The notes beneath the pieces were generated by a model. It worked only from the letters and a program-made list of their open reading frames with translations. It had not been told where the DNA came from and ran no database searches. Shown piece after piece: positions 17,586 to 31,165 of a stretch of DNA of 64,000 bases. The DNA is from Myxococcales bacterium. GTDB lineage: Bacteria; Myxococcota_A; Polyangia; Nannocystales; Nannocystaceae. The translations under genes and the position numbers were made by a program. The stretch covers positions 806,001 through 870,000 of the forward strand of contig JACKDW010000001.1 of the NCBI GenBank assembly GCA_020633295.1, written 5' to 3'. How positions within the stretch are numbered: the stretch's first letter is position 1; each line of letters begins with the position of its first letter.

Positions 17586-19121
17586 TCAGTGCACCACGCC
17601 GGGCGCGAACGGGAGGATCTCGAGGGCTCGGTGGTCGCGCGCCCCGGCGTCGAGCAGCGCCGCCGCGCACGGCTGAATCACCTCGACCAGCGCCTCCTGG
17701 ATCACGACGCGCTGGCGCGCGGCGTCCAGCTGACCGTGGGCGCCCATGGCCGCCGCGTCCACGCCCGCCGGCCACGCGCGCGCCTCGGGGACCACCGAGA
17801 CCGCCCCGTCGAAGGCCTCGCGCACCGCCGCGCGCGTCACCTCGCGCGTCGCCTCATCGCCCTCGGCGAGCGCCCACTGCACGAAGCGCCAGGCCAGCGT
17901 GGCGTGCCGGGCCTCGTCCTCGGCGATCGTCGTCAGCGCGCGGACGACCTCGGGATCACGCGCGCGCGCCAGCGCGTCGCGGACGAGCAGCGCCGCGATC
18001 GTCTCGGCCACGCAGCCCTCGCGCACCGTCGCGGCCGCGACCTCGGCGAGCGTGCACGGCTCCTCGAGCAGGTCGTCGATGTTGAGCTCGCCCGGGCCCA
18101 TCGCGTCGCCGGCGTAGCGATCGCCGAGGCCGAAGCACAGGCGCGCGTGGTTGATCTCGTCGTCGATCGCCTGCGTCGACTCGTCGACCAGCCAGGCCGG
18201 CGCGGCGACGGCCATGAGCTGCATGATGAAGCGCGAGAACGCGGCCACCGAGGCGTGCTCCATCAGGCCGTCGTGGCGCCAGGCCGCGGCGAGCGCCTCC
18301 CGCGTCGCGGGATCGAGCGCGTCGACGTGCGGCCGGATGGTGCGATCGCTCCAGTCGCTGCGGCGCTCGAGCGCGGCCACGCGCGGCGCGCCGTCGACCA
18401 GGCACGGCCTGCCCTCACACAGGATCCCGGTGTACCCGGCGGTGTAGCAGCACATCCCCTGCTGCTGCGGCACGCCGTCCTCGGGTCCGCACAGGATCAT
18501 CAGGCCGTCCGCCCAGCAGAAGTCGGGGTCCATCGTGATCGCGGCGCTGACGTTGTACTCCGTGCAGGCCGCGTCGCACTGATCGCAGCTCTCGAGCCCG
18601 TCCGGGATCGGGAAGCACGCGTCCTCGATCGTGTAGCCCGGCAGCGGCGGGACCTCGCACACCGGGTCACCCGTCGTCCCCGAGGTCTCCGCGTCCGTGG
18701 TCTCGCCGCCGGTCGTGGTCTCGCCGCTCGTCGTCCCCGGCGACGTCGTCTCGCCGCCCGTCGTCCCCGGCTCGGTCGTCTCGCCGCTCGTCGCCGGCGC
18801 CGTGGTCTCGCCGCCGGTGCCCGGCTCGGTCGTCTCGCCGCCGGTCGTGGTCGAAGTCGCGCCGGCCGTCTCCGAGCCCGCGCTCGTCGTCCCCGGCTCG
18901 GTCGCCTGGCTGCCGCCGGTCGTCTCCGGGCCTGCGGTCGACTCGCCGCTCTCGGTCGACTCGCCGCTCTCGCTCGCGCTCGTGGGCCCTGAGCTGTCGC
19001 CGCACGCGGGCGCCATGCACGTCATGGTCACGAGCGCCGTCGGCAGCCCGAGCGCGCGCAGCAGCGAGCGTCGAAAGCCGTCGACTCGAGCGCGATGATT
19101 GGGATTGATAAGAGAATTCAT
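17586..19121 (-). CDS. Ferritin-like (diiron four-helix) lipoprotein
   Basis: The 511-residue product starts at ATG 19121. It has a hydrophobic signal ending in MAPAC, a 100-residue Thr/Gly/Ser/Glu linker built from repeats like GETTEPGTTG, and a Cys-rich module (CDQCDAACTEY, MCCYTAGYTG). The C-terminal helical domain carries EHASVAAFSRF (Glu288, His289), DDEINHARLCFG (Glu322, His325) and EDEARHATLAW (Glu401-His406). These ExxH-type motifs are those of ferritin-like diiron proteins. It should sit on the outside of the cell and may bind or oxidise metal. The linker plus ferritin-like fusion is unusual outside myxobacteria. Confidence 0.85.
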   Translation of the reverse strand: MNSLINPNHRARVDGFRRSLLRALGLPTALVTMTCMAPACGDSSGPTSASESGESTESGESTAGPETTGGSQATEPGTTSAGSETAGATSTTTGGETTEPGTGGETTAPATSGETTEPGTTGGETTSPGTTSGETTTGGETTDAETSGTTGDPVCEVPPLPGYTIEDACFPIPDGLESCDQCDAACTEYNVSAAITMDPDFCWADGLMILCGPEDGVPQQQGMCCYTAGYTGILCEGRPCLVDGAPRVAALERRSDWSDRTIRPHVDALDPATREALAAAWRHDGLMEHASVAAFSRFIMQLMAVAAPAWLVDESTQAIDDEINHARLCFGLGDRYAGDAMGPGELNIDDLLEEPCTLAEVAAATVREGCVAETIAALLVRDALARARDPEVVRALTTIAEDEARHATLAWRFVQWALAEGDEATREVTRAAVREAFDGAVSVVPEARAWPAGVDAAAMGAHGQLDAARQRVVIQEALVEVIQPCAAALLDAGARDHRALEILPFAPGVVH

Positions 19122-19241
19122 GGGCGCACCATAGCCGATGCCCTCGGCGAAGCCCACGCGGCCGCGCCGAACCGCGCATTATTATCCGGGACGCGTGTTG
19201 CGGGTAGACTGCTCGGGAGGCCGTCCGGCCGCTCGCACGCC

Positions 19242-20825
19242 ATGGTCCGCGTCCTGTTCCTCATCCTGGCCCCCATCATCGTCCTCCTCACGGGGATCGC
19301 CGCGTGGTTTTGGCCGCCGACGATCTACATGTTCGTGCTCGTCGTCGTGCTCGCCGTGCTCGGCTACGCCGACCTGTTCCAGCGCACGCACACGATCCGG
19401 CGCAACTTCCCGATCATCGGACGTCTGCGCTACATGCTCGAGGCGATCCGCCCCGAGATCCAGCAGTACTTCATCGAGTCCGACACCAACGGGCAGCCGT
19501 TCAGCCGCGAGCAGCGCTCGATCGTCTATCAGCGCGCCAAGGCGACCCGCGACACGGTCGCGTTCGGCACCAAGCACAACGTCTACGCGAGCGGCTACGA
19601 GTGGATCGGCCACTCGCTCGCGCCGCTGCACGCCCCCGAGCAGCCGCCGCGCATCCTGATCGGCGGCCCCGACTGTCGGCGGCCGTACTCCGCCTCGCTC
19701 CTCAACATCAGCGCCATGAGCTACGGCTCGCTGTCCACCGCCGCGATCCTCGCGCTCAACGGCGGCGCCAAGGACGGCGGCTTCGCCCACAACACGGGCG
19801 AGGGCGGCGTCAGCCCCTACCACCTCGAGCCCGGCGGAGACCTGATCTGGCAGCTCGGGACCGGGTACTTCGGCTGCCGCGACGCCGACGGCAACTTCGA
19901 CGCCGACAAATTCTCCGAGACCGCGACGCGCGACCAGATCAAGATGATCGAGATCAAGCTGTCCCAAGGGGCCAAGCCCGGGCACGGCGGGATCCTCCCC
20001 GCGAGCAAGCTGACCAAGGAGATCGCGCGCATCCGCGGCGTCCCGATGGGCCACGACGTGCTCTCGCCGCCCGGGCACAGCTCGTTCGACACCCCCGTGG
20101 GGCTCTTGCGCTTCGTCGCCCGGGTGCGCGAGCTGTGCGGCGGGAAGCCGGTCGGCTTCAAGCTGTGCGTGGGGCGACCGGTCGACGTCATGGCGGTGTG
20201 CAAGGCGATGCTGGCGACCGGCATCACGCCCGACTTCATCACCGTCGACGGCGCCGAGGGGGGCACGGGCGCGGCGCCGCTCGAGTTCACCAACGCGGTC
20301 GGCTACCCCCTGCTCGACGGGCTCACGCTCGTGCACAACTGCCTCGTAGGCGTGGGCCTGCGCGACCGGATCAAGATCATCGCCAGCGGCCGCGTGATCG
20401 ACGGCTTCGACATGGCGGTGCGCATCGCCCTCGGGGCCGATCTCTGCAACTCCGCGCGCGGCATGATGTTCGCGCTCGGCTGCATCCAGGCGCTGCGCTG
20501 TAACACCAACGAGTGCCCGGCCGGGGTCGCCACGCAGGATCCGCGCCTCATCCGCGGGCTCGATGTCGCCGATAAGCGCACCCGCGTGGCGAATTTCCAC
20601 GGCAACACGGTGCGCCACTTCTTGGAGCTGCTCGCGGCCGCCGGCTGCACCGCGCCGGAGCAGCTGTGCCGCGAGATGATCCATCGACGCTTCGACGACG
20701 CTACTATTAACACGTATGCCGACCTCTACCCGGAGCTCGCCTCTGGAGCCCTGCTCGCGGACGAGCCCCCGGCGCGCTACGCCGCCGACTGGGCGCGGGC
20801 GTCGGCGGAGCGCTTCAACCCCTGA
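19242..20825 (+). CDS. FMN-binding glutamate synthase-like protein with N-terminal membrane helices
   Basis: The 527-residue product begins with two hydrophobic helices (about 5-45). A glutamate-synthase (GltS) FMN-barrel domain follows, with SAMSYGSLSTAAI, GEGGVSPYH, KPGHGGILPASKL and VDGAEGGTGAAP. The iron-sulfur region is CNTNECPAGVATQDP (Cys420, Cys425). Such stand-alone membrane-attached GltS homologues are widespread and mostly uncharacterised; they lack the glutaminase domain. The start ATG 19242 is favoured over upstream in-frame codons because the helices follow directly. It is divergent from the ferritin-like gene. Confidence 0.9.
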   Translation: MVRVLFLILAPIIVLLTGIAAWFWPPTIYMFVLVVVLAVLGYADLFQRTHTIRRNFPIIGRLRYMLEAIRPEIQQYFIESDTNGQPFSREQRSIVYQRAKATRDTVAFGTKHNVYASGYEWIGHSLAPLHAPEQPPRILIGGPDCRRPYSASLLNISAMSYGSLSTAAILALNGGAKDGGFAHNTGEGGVSPYHLEPGGDLIWQLGTGYFGCRDADGNFDADKFSETATRDQIKMIEIKLSQGAKPGHGGILPASKLTKEIARIRGVPMGHDVLSPPGHSSFDTPVGLLRFVARVRELCGGKPVGFKLCVGRPVDVMAVCKAMLATGITPDFITVDGAEGGTGAAPLEFTNAVGYPLLDGLTLVHNCLVGVGLRDRIKIIASGRVIDGFDMAVRIALGADLCNSARGMMFALGCIQALRCNTNECPAGVATQDPRLIRGLDVADKRTRVANFHGNTVRHFLELLAAAGCTAPEQLCREMIHRRFDDATINTYADLYPELASGALLADEPPARYAADWARASAERFNP

Positions 20826-20999
20826 GCGCTGCGGCGTGCGTGGCGAGCCCGCCGCGCTCGAGTTTCGCTACACTGCCGGGGTCGCCTGTCGCAGGAGACC
20901 TGTACGCGGAGACGCGCGCAGAACCGCGCTCGTCTGGACGCGAGCGCGGCCGACGCGGTATTGGAGAGTACGCTAGCGGCCGAGTGCCAGAGGAGGGCG

Positions 21000-21273
21000 G
21001 TGGAGAGCAGAGACAAGATCCTCGATGAGCTGTGGGCCATCGCGCTCCTCGACAACGTCATCACGGAGGACGAGGCCACGCTCCTGCGCGCTGTCGAGGA
21101 GCAGCTCGACCGCTTCGACCTCCTCGTGCGCTCCGTCGACCGCGCGGGCGGCGTCGACTTCGAGGAGTTCTTGCGCATGCGAGACGCGCGCAAGCAGATC
21201 TTCGACTACGTGCTCGACAAGGCGCTCGCCGACGGGAAGATCACCGACGACGAGCGCCAGCTGCTCGTCCGCA

Positions 21274-21302
<29 letters not shown>
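21000..21302 (+). CDS. Small TerB-like protein
   Basis: The 100-residue protein starts at GTG 21000, only three bases after a strong AGGAGG; a TTG at 20961 would add 13 residues. Its helices contain the acidic pairs LLDNVITEDEATLL and ALADGKITDDERQLLVRI, typical of the metal-binding TerB fold. Its stop overlaps the end of the convergent giant kinase gene by 29 bp. Function is unknown. Confidence 0.7.
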
Positions 21303-26580
<5,278 letters not shown>

Positions 26581-27212
26581 TTCACCATCGCGCGAAATGG
26601 AACCGCTTCAGCTCGAACAGCATACGCGTCGCGACCGGCTTACGAAACATCAGAGACGCGCTGACGGGGTCGTCGCGATCCTCGCGCGTGCGAGACGCGG
26701 TCTCGCCCGTGGGGCGAAAATCACCGTCGCGGCGCCGGGCGGATCGCGGGCGCGCGCGTGCTCGCGCGCCGTGCCCTCGCCGCCGCGCGCAGCCTGGCCC
26801 GAGGTTCCTGGCCCGAGGCGCCGACGCGAACCGGGTTCGCCGCGCCGTCATGGCGAAACGGCCAGGCCACCCCGCCGCGCCCCGCCGAGGGGCACATGCG
26901 CACCCGGCGTTCGCCGACGCACATGCAAGCAACCCGACCGCGCCCGCGGCGATCCTCGACGATCTCCGCTCGGGCGGAATTGTGCGCATGCAAGCTTGCC
27001 GCGGCCCGCCGCCGCCGGAGCGCGCGGGCGCCCGCGACCCGCGGCCGCCTCCGCGTCCGCGATCCCGTCGGGCTCTTCACGCGCGCCGACGGCCTCGGAC
27101 GCGCTCGCTTCGGCGCCCGCGTCACCGCGCCTCGAGGCGGCCCTCGACGCCGCGCCCCGCTCGTCAGATCCCGGCGACGCGCCGGTAGCATGGGGACCGG
27201 AGCAGCGCACGC
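26581..27212. other. Intergenic region without a convincing gene
   Basis: This 632-bp stretch between the giant kinase start and the next plus-strand gene has only Arg/Ala/Pro-rich open frames on both strands, with no conserved motif. It holds a near-direct repeat, GCACATGCAAGC at about 26918 and GCGCATGCAAGC at about 26985. It must carry the promoters of the two divergent genes, but no clear -35/-10 pair was seen. Confidence 0.5.
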
Positions 27213-27668
27213 ATGTCGTTTTCATCCGTCGAGCAGCGGGACTTCCTCCTGGTCATGATCGAGAAGCTGGGCGAGACGCTGCGCGCGCTGGTCGGCGGCC
27301 AGCAGACCCACGCGCTCGAGGACGACGCGCTCGACGAGGCGGGGGACGAGCTCGACGCGGCGCTCGAGCGCGAGTTCGGGGCCGTGCACGCGCACCTCGA
27401 GCGGCTCGACGCGCCCTCGGTGACCGGGATGGTGCGGCCGCTGGGTCGACTGCGCGCCTACGCGAGCGTGCTCGGGTACCGCGCCGCGATCGCGCTGCGC
27501 CGCGGAGAGCCCGGCTGGATCGCGCGCGGCGCCCGAGCGCTCGAGCTCCTGCGGCTCGTGCAGCAGGAGGAGCGCGCGCTGCCGCGGCCGCCGGCGCGCT
27601 CCGTCGACGCCGCGCTGATCGAGACGCTCGCCGCGCTGCTCAACACGCGGGAGGGCGACGCGACCTGA
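27213..27668 (+). CDS. Hypothetical helical protein (DUF6483-like N-terminus)
   Basis: The 151-residue protein begins MSFSSVEQRDFLLVMIEKLGETLRAL, the type of amphipathic N-terminal helix seen in DUF6483-like proteins. The rest is helical and rich in Ala, Leu, Arg and Glu, with repeated helix-turn-helix spacing (ALRRGEPGWIARGARALELL), possibly a TPR-like hairpin pair. No signal peptide was seen. Function is unknown and the family match is weak. Confidence 0.6.
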   Translation: MSFSSVEQRDFLLVMIEKLGETLRALVGGQQTHALEDDALDEAGDELDAALEREFGAVHAHLERLDAPSVTGMVRPLGRLRAYASVLGYRAAIALRRGEPGWIARGARALELLRLVQQEERALPRPPARSVDAALIETLAALLNTREGDAT

Positions 27669-27727
27669 AGGCGCTCGCGCCCGGCGTCCGCGCCCGTCGT
27701 CGGCGAGCCGCTCGCGCGCGGACGACG

Positions 27728-27747
27728 ACATGTCCGTACGCGCATCA
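27728..27747. repeat. Dispersed 20-bp dyad, half-degenerate copy
   Basis: The copy is ACATGTC-CGTACG-CGCATCA. The left half is perfect; the right half keeps only CAT, at the expected 14-bp offset. It lies in the 134-bp gap before the thioesterase gene. Confidence 0.55.
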
Positions 27748-27802
27748 CCGACCGCGCCGACGGTTTGGCGTGGCCGCGCCGCGCGCGGTAGGTTCGCGTC
27801 GC

Positions 27803-28258
27803 ATGCCCGACCACGAGTATCGCCACCGCCTGACCGCCGCCGAGGATGACCTCGACGAGCTCGCGCACGTCAACAACGTCGTCTACCTGCGCTGGGTTCA
27901 GGACGCGGCGCTCGCCCACTCGCGCGCGGTCGGCTTCGAGATCTCGAAGTGGCGCGCGCTCGGTGCCGCGTTCGTGGTCCGCAAGCACGAGATCGAGTTT
28001 CTTCAGCCGACCTTCGCCGGCGACGAGCTCGAGCTCGTCACCTGGGTCGAGCGCTGGCGCGCCGCCTCGAGCCTCCGCGAGACCCGCGTCGTCCGCCTGC
28101 GCGACGAGGTGCTCGTCGCGCGCGCGACCACGCTCTGGGTGTTCACGTCCCTCGAGACAGGCGGACCGGCGCGCATCCCAGCGTCCGTGCGCGAGTCGTT
28201 CACGCGCCCGCGCGGCGACGCGCGCGAGCGCGCCGCCGCCGTCAGCCCGCCGCGTTGA
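27803..28258 (+). CDS. Hotdog-fold acyl-CoA thioesterase
   Basis: The 151-residue protein begins at ATG 27803 (MPDHEYRHRL). It has the 4HBT signature DLDELAHVNNVVYLRWVQDAAL, where the Asn-containing HVNN loop and the following helix form the active-site region of YbgC/FadM-like thioesterases. The core strands (EIEFLQPTFAGDELELVTWV) complete the hotdog fold. It should hydrolyse acyl-CoA thioesters. The last 17 bp overlap the end of the antisense lipoprotein gene, so the two genes converge. Confidence 0.85.
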   Translation: MPDHEYRHRLTAAEDDLDELAHVNNVVYLRWVQDAALAHSRAVGFEISKWRALGAAFVVRKHEIEFLQPTFAGDELELVTWVERWRAASSLRETRVVRLRDEVLVARATTLWVFTSLETGGPARIPASVRESFTRPRGDARERAAAVSPPR

Positions 28259-29237
28259 CGATCGCGATCGCGTCGAGATCGAAGCCGCCCGACGCCCCGC
28301 AGAAAGGCGTGTCCTCGTCGTACTCGAGCGCGACGTCGTCGAGCCGTACGTAGCGCGCCGCGGCGACGCCGATCGTCGCCAGGTCGAACGCGTCGCCGCC
28401 GGCCTCCGCGGGATCGGTCGGGTCGAGCCCGTTCATCGAGTTGGCCTCGACCGGCATGATCCCGGCGCAGCCGGTCGCCGGCCAGTCACCCTGCCCGTCG
28501 AGCGCGCAGGGGAAGGCGTGCCAGTCCTGACCGTCGAGGCTGACCGAGACGATCGCCGGCTCGCTGAAGGTGCCGTTCATGGGGTCGCCGAACGCGTTCT
28601 CGAACACGATGAAGTCGGGCCCGGGCCCGTCGACGATGATCGGGTCGTCGAAGAACACGGTCACGCTCCCGCCGCAGCCGAGCGACGCGACGTCGAGGCT
28701 GCCGCCGCCCTGCCCCATGCCCTCGGGCGGCCCGAACACGACGTCGGGGAGCAGCTCGTGCCCGAAGCTGGCCTCTGGGGCTGGTTCGAACTGCTCGACG
28801 CAGTCGATGAACGGATCGCTCGGGCCGCCGCCCGACGGCGCGCACACGCCCCAGTCGATCCCGGTCGTGCCGCCGCTGGTCTCGGTCGCCGCGCCCGTCT
28901 CGTCCGTCTCGCCGCCGCTCGTGGAGCCGGTCGTCGTCGCCGCGTCGCTCGAGCCCGTCGCCGCCGCGCCGCCGGTCGTCGTGGTGCCCGCGCTCGCGCC
29001 CTCGGTGCCGCCGCCGTCGGGCCCGTGACCCGTGCTCGAGCTCGTCTGGTTGGCGCTCGTCGCGATCGCGGTCGTCTCCGACGTCGCGCCCGCGCTCGCG
29101 TCGTCGCTGTCGCTGTCGCCGGGGTCGTAGGGCACGATGCACGCGACGCCGTGCGCGACGGCGGCCGTCAGCGCGCCGGCGCGCGCGGCCCGGGAAGCGA
29201 GAGGGAGGAGCGCGCGAGTGCGTGGGTGTCTACGCAT
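28242..29237 (-). CDS. Riboswitch-controlled surface lipoprotein, possible cobalamin-uptake accessory
   Basis: The 331-residue product starts at ATG 29237; an apparent upstream extension would overlap the riboswitch. The signal ends in HGVAC, followed by an Asp/Ser/Ala/Thr linker to about residue 130. The C-terminal beta domain includes FGHELLPDVVFGPPEG, GGSVTVFFDDPIIVDGPG, PDFIVFENAFGDP and AARYVRLDDVAL. The DFIVFENAF core is the signature of cell-surface proteins that I recall being encoded next to B12 receptors in other phyla. The upstream cobalamin riboswitch supports a role in binding or taking up corrinoids; this is inference. The Asp-rich loops may bind Ca2+. Confidence 0.8.
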   Translation of the reverse strand: MRRHPRTRALLPLASRAARAGALTAAVAHGVACIVPYDPGDSDSDDASAGATSETTAIATSANQTSSSTGHGPDGGGTEGASAGTTTTGGAAATGSSDAATTTGSTSGGETDETGAATETSGGTTGIDWGVCAPSGGGPSDPFIDCVEQFEPAPEASFGHELLPDVVFGPPEGMGQGGGSLDVASLGCGGSVTVFFDDPIIVDGPGPDFIVFENAFGDPMNGTFSEPAIVSVSLDGQDWHAFPCALDGQGDWPATGCAGIMPVEANSMNGLDPTDPAEAGGDAFDLATIGVAAARYVRLDDVALEYDEDTPFCGASGGFDLDAIAIVNAAG

Positions 29238-29386
29238 GTTCTCGTCCTGTGCAGGCTGGACGACGCCGAGAGTGACGTCGAGACGAGGGAGCACGCGGAG
29301 CGCGAGCGTCGCGAGGGCGAGCGCTGCCCCGGCCGCCCTCCCTCGAGGTCCCGGGTCGTGCGGGCCGCTGTCTCTCGGTCCCGCGC

Positions 29387-29534
29387 GATCGGCCGGTCTT
29401 CGGACTCGCGGGCCTCGGATCACGATGTCGTGATCTTCGAACCTGCTCACCGCTGCGGGGCAGTCCCGGGTTCACACCGGGTTCCCGCTCCCGCGGGGCT
29501 GACCCCGCGAGAGCCGCTTGTCGCGGCACCGATC
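29387..29534 (-). ncRNA. Cobalamin riboswitch
   Basis: On the minus strand the B12 box region reads ACTGCCCCGCAGCGGTGAG, preceded by GGGAACCCGGTGTGAACCC. It is followed by AGTCCGAAGACCGGCC, the standard 3' core. Closing P1 is GATCGGTGCC (29525-29534) with GGCCGATC (29387-29394). All invariant blocks of an AdoCbl-class riboswitch are present in order. The leader continues about 150 nt to the lipoprotein start at 29237, so B12 should repress that gene. It is an isolated riboswitch with no B12 synthesis gene in the window. Confidence 0.95.
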
Positions 29535-29568
29535 GCGCGCGCACGATAGGGATCGCCGCGCGCCGGTG

Positions 29569-30561
29569 TCAAGCCCCCGGCGCGTCGAGCCCGAGCGTGT
29601 GGAAGTCGGCCTGCTCGTAGAGCTTGACCACGCCCAGCACCGCGTTGACGAGCACGGACTCGAACAGCCGCCCCTTGCTGTCGATGTAGCACAGGCAGTC
29701 CTTCAGGTCGTAGACCTCCGACTGCATCAGCGCGCGGACGATCTGCAGCACCAGCGCGAGCTCGTAGTGAAAGCGGTCCGCGGGGATGCCGAACTTCTTG
29801 GCGGCGAGCTGCAGCGAGGTGACGTTGCCCTCGAGCAGCTCGCGCTCGTAGGTGCCCATGTCGTTCGAGTAGCGCAGGATCGACGACACGATGTCGTAGG
29901 CGACGCGGATCTGCCGGTGGCGCCCCTCGAGCGTCGTGTCGCCGAGCACGATCAGCGCGGCGGTCAAGCCGACGGAGCTGCCGATCGACGCGCGCGCGTG
30001 CTCCATGTAGTTGTCGAGGTTAACCGCCGGGTCGCCGCGCAGGCGGTACTCCTGGACCATGCCGTGCAGCATGCGCTGCACCGACTCGAGGTAGATGGCC
30101 TCGAACGCGTCGTAGGCGGGGTACTCGCGCAGCGCGTTGGAGAGCGACCAGATGTAGTTGATGATGACGTCATCGGGCTGCTCGGCGATCAGCCCCTTGC
30201 ACGCGTCCATCATCCGCTGCATGTAGGCCTCGAGCTCGACGACCGTGACGATCTGCGGGTCGAGGTCGAGGTCGACGTACTCGTCGATGATCCAGATGAA
30301 GAGCGTCAGCAGGAACATCAAGTAGACGCCGTCGTCGTCGACCTCGCCCGCCTCGACGCACTCCTTCATCATGTACTCGGCGACGAGCGCGACCGCGGGC
30401 ACGCTCTTGAGCGGGCGCTCGCGATCGCGGACCGCCTGGTAGAACACCGGGTTCGGATCGTTCTCGAGCCGCTGCACGAGCTTCCCGGCCCGCCCGCTCA
30501 AGCGCGAGAGCTCGAGCACGGCGGCGACGCCGAAGAACTCGTGCAGATCCTGGCTCTTCAT
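29569..30561 (-). CDS. Class I terpene synthase-like protein
   Basis: The 330-residue protein starts at MKSQDLHEFF (ATG 30561) and is all helical. The helix LFIWIIDEYVDLD contains DEYVD (Asp93-Asp97) where terpene synthases have DDxxD/E. Farther on, RYSNDMGTYERE contains NDxxTxxxE (Asn233, Thr237, Glu241), the second metal-binding (NSE) triad. ARASIGSSVGLTAALIVLG before it matches helix G of bacterial terpene cyclases. It should bind Mg2+-diphosphate substrates. The first Asp motif is not canonical, so substrate and even activity are uncertain. No prenyltransferase is adjacent. The closest alternative is a non-catalytic isoprenoid-synthase fold. Confidence 0.6.
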   Translation of the reverse strand: MKSQDLHEFFGVAAVLELSRLSGRAGKLVQRLENDPNPVFYQAVRDRERPLKSVPAVALVAEYMMKECVEAGEVDDDGVYLMFLLTLFIWIIDEYVDLDLDPQIVTVVELEAYMQRMMDACKGLIAEQPDDVIINYIWSLSNALREYPAYDAFEAIYLESVQRMLHGMVQEYRLRGDPAVNLDNYMEHARASIGSSVGLTAALIVLGDTTLEGRHRQIRVAYDIVSSILRYSNDMGTYERELLEGNVTSLQLAAKKFGIPADRFHYELALVLQIVRALMQSEVYDLKDCLCYIDSKGRLFESVLVNAVLGVVKLYEQADFHTLGLDAPGA

Positions 30562-30831
30562 GAACGCGGCGCCCCGAACTCGGTGCGCAAAACACAATAC
30601 GCAAAAACCGGCGCGCTCAGTTGGCGCGCGCGCGGGGCGAGCTCGAGCATCAGCCCATGAGCGTATTCAGCGACGGGAACGGATCATCTGCGGCAATTCC
30701 GGCGCTCGTGGCCCTGCGCGCGCGTTGAGCCGGGTGATCGTCGCTCGACGCACCACGAGCCCGCGAATCCACGATTTGCCCCAGCAGCGCAATCGCCGCT
30801 TTTTGTCCGATCGCTCGCCCGATCAGCAGCA

Positions 30832-31068
30832 TCACGACGCGGGCGCGGCGGGCTCGTGATCGTCGTCCGGGCTGCGCTGGGCCGCCGCGGCGCCGGGCGT
30901 CGCGGGGGCTTCGGGCGCGGGCTCGACGATCGCGGGCGCGGGCGCGGGGCGATCGACCTCTCGCGCGAGCTCGCGGTCGCGGTCGCTCGCGCCGCAGCCT
31001 CCGCAGCGCGGCGCGACGTCCAGCGTGGACGCGAGCAGGAGGATCGAGACGGCGGCGACGTTCTTCAT
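30832..31068 (-). CDS. Small exported Ala/Pro-rich protein
   Basis: The 78-residue product has a signal-like N-terminus (MKNVAAVSILLLAS) followed by a CGGC cluster and an Ala/Pro/Glu-rich tail. It may be a small lipoprotein or periplasmic peptide. The start at ATG 31068 is chosen because upstream sequence is not hydrophobic. Function is unknown. A 60-codon GTG/ATG frame overlaps its stop downstream (to 30650) but has poor codon use and was not called. Confidence 0.5.
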   Translation of the reverse strand: MKNVAAVSILLLASTLDVAPRCGGCGASDRDRELAREVDRPAPAPAIVEPAPEAPATPGAAAAQRSPDDDHEPAAPAS

Positions 31069-31165
31069 GCCGACATCATCGCGCGCTTCCGAGGCGCGCG
31101 CACCTGTCGCGAGCGCCACGCGGGCGCGCTGTGGAATTTCTACACAGCCGCGGGGCCGCAGGCGC

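Noticed and set aside
26848..27225. Minus-strand frame with CVRCSG opening
   Set aside because: It is Ala/Arg/Gly-rich and low complexity, and overlaps the start of a better plus-strand gene.
29238..29450. Upstream extension of the riboswitch-controlled lipoprotein gene
   Set aside because: The extension overlaps the riboswitch and lacks protein-like composition; the signal peptide starts at 29237.
30650..30835. Sixty-codon frame overlapping the stop of the small exported protein
   Set aside because: A TGATG overlap is suggestive, but codon use is poor and no motif or hydrophobic segment supports it.
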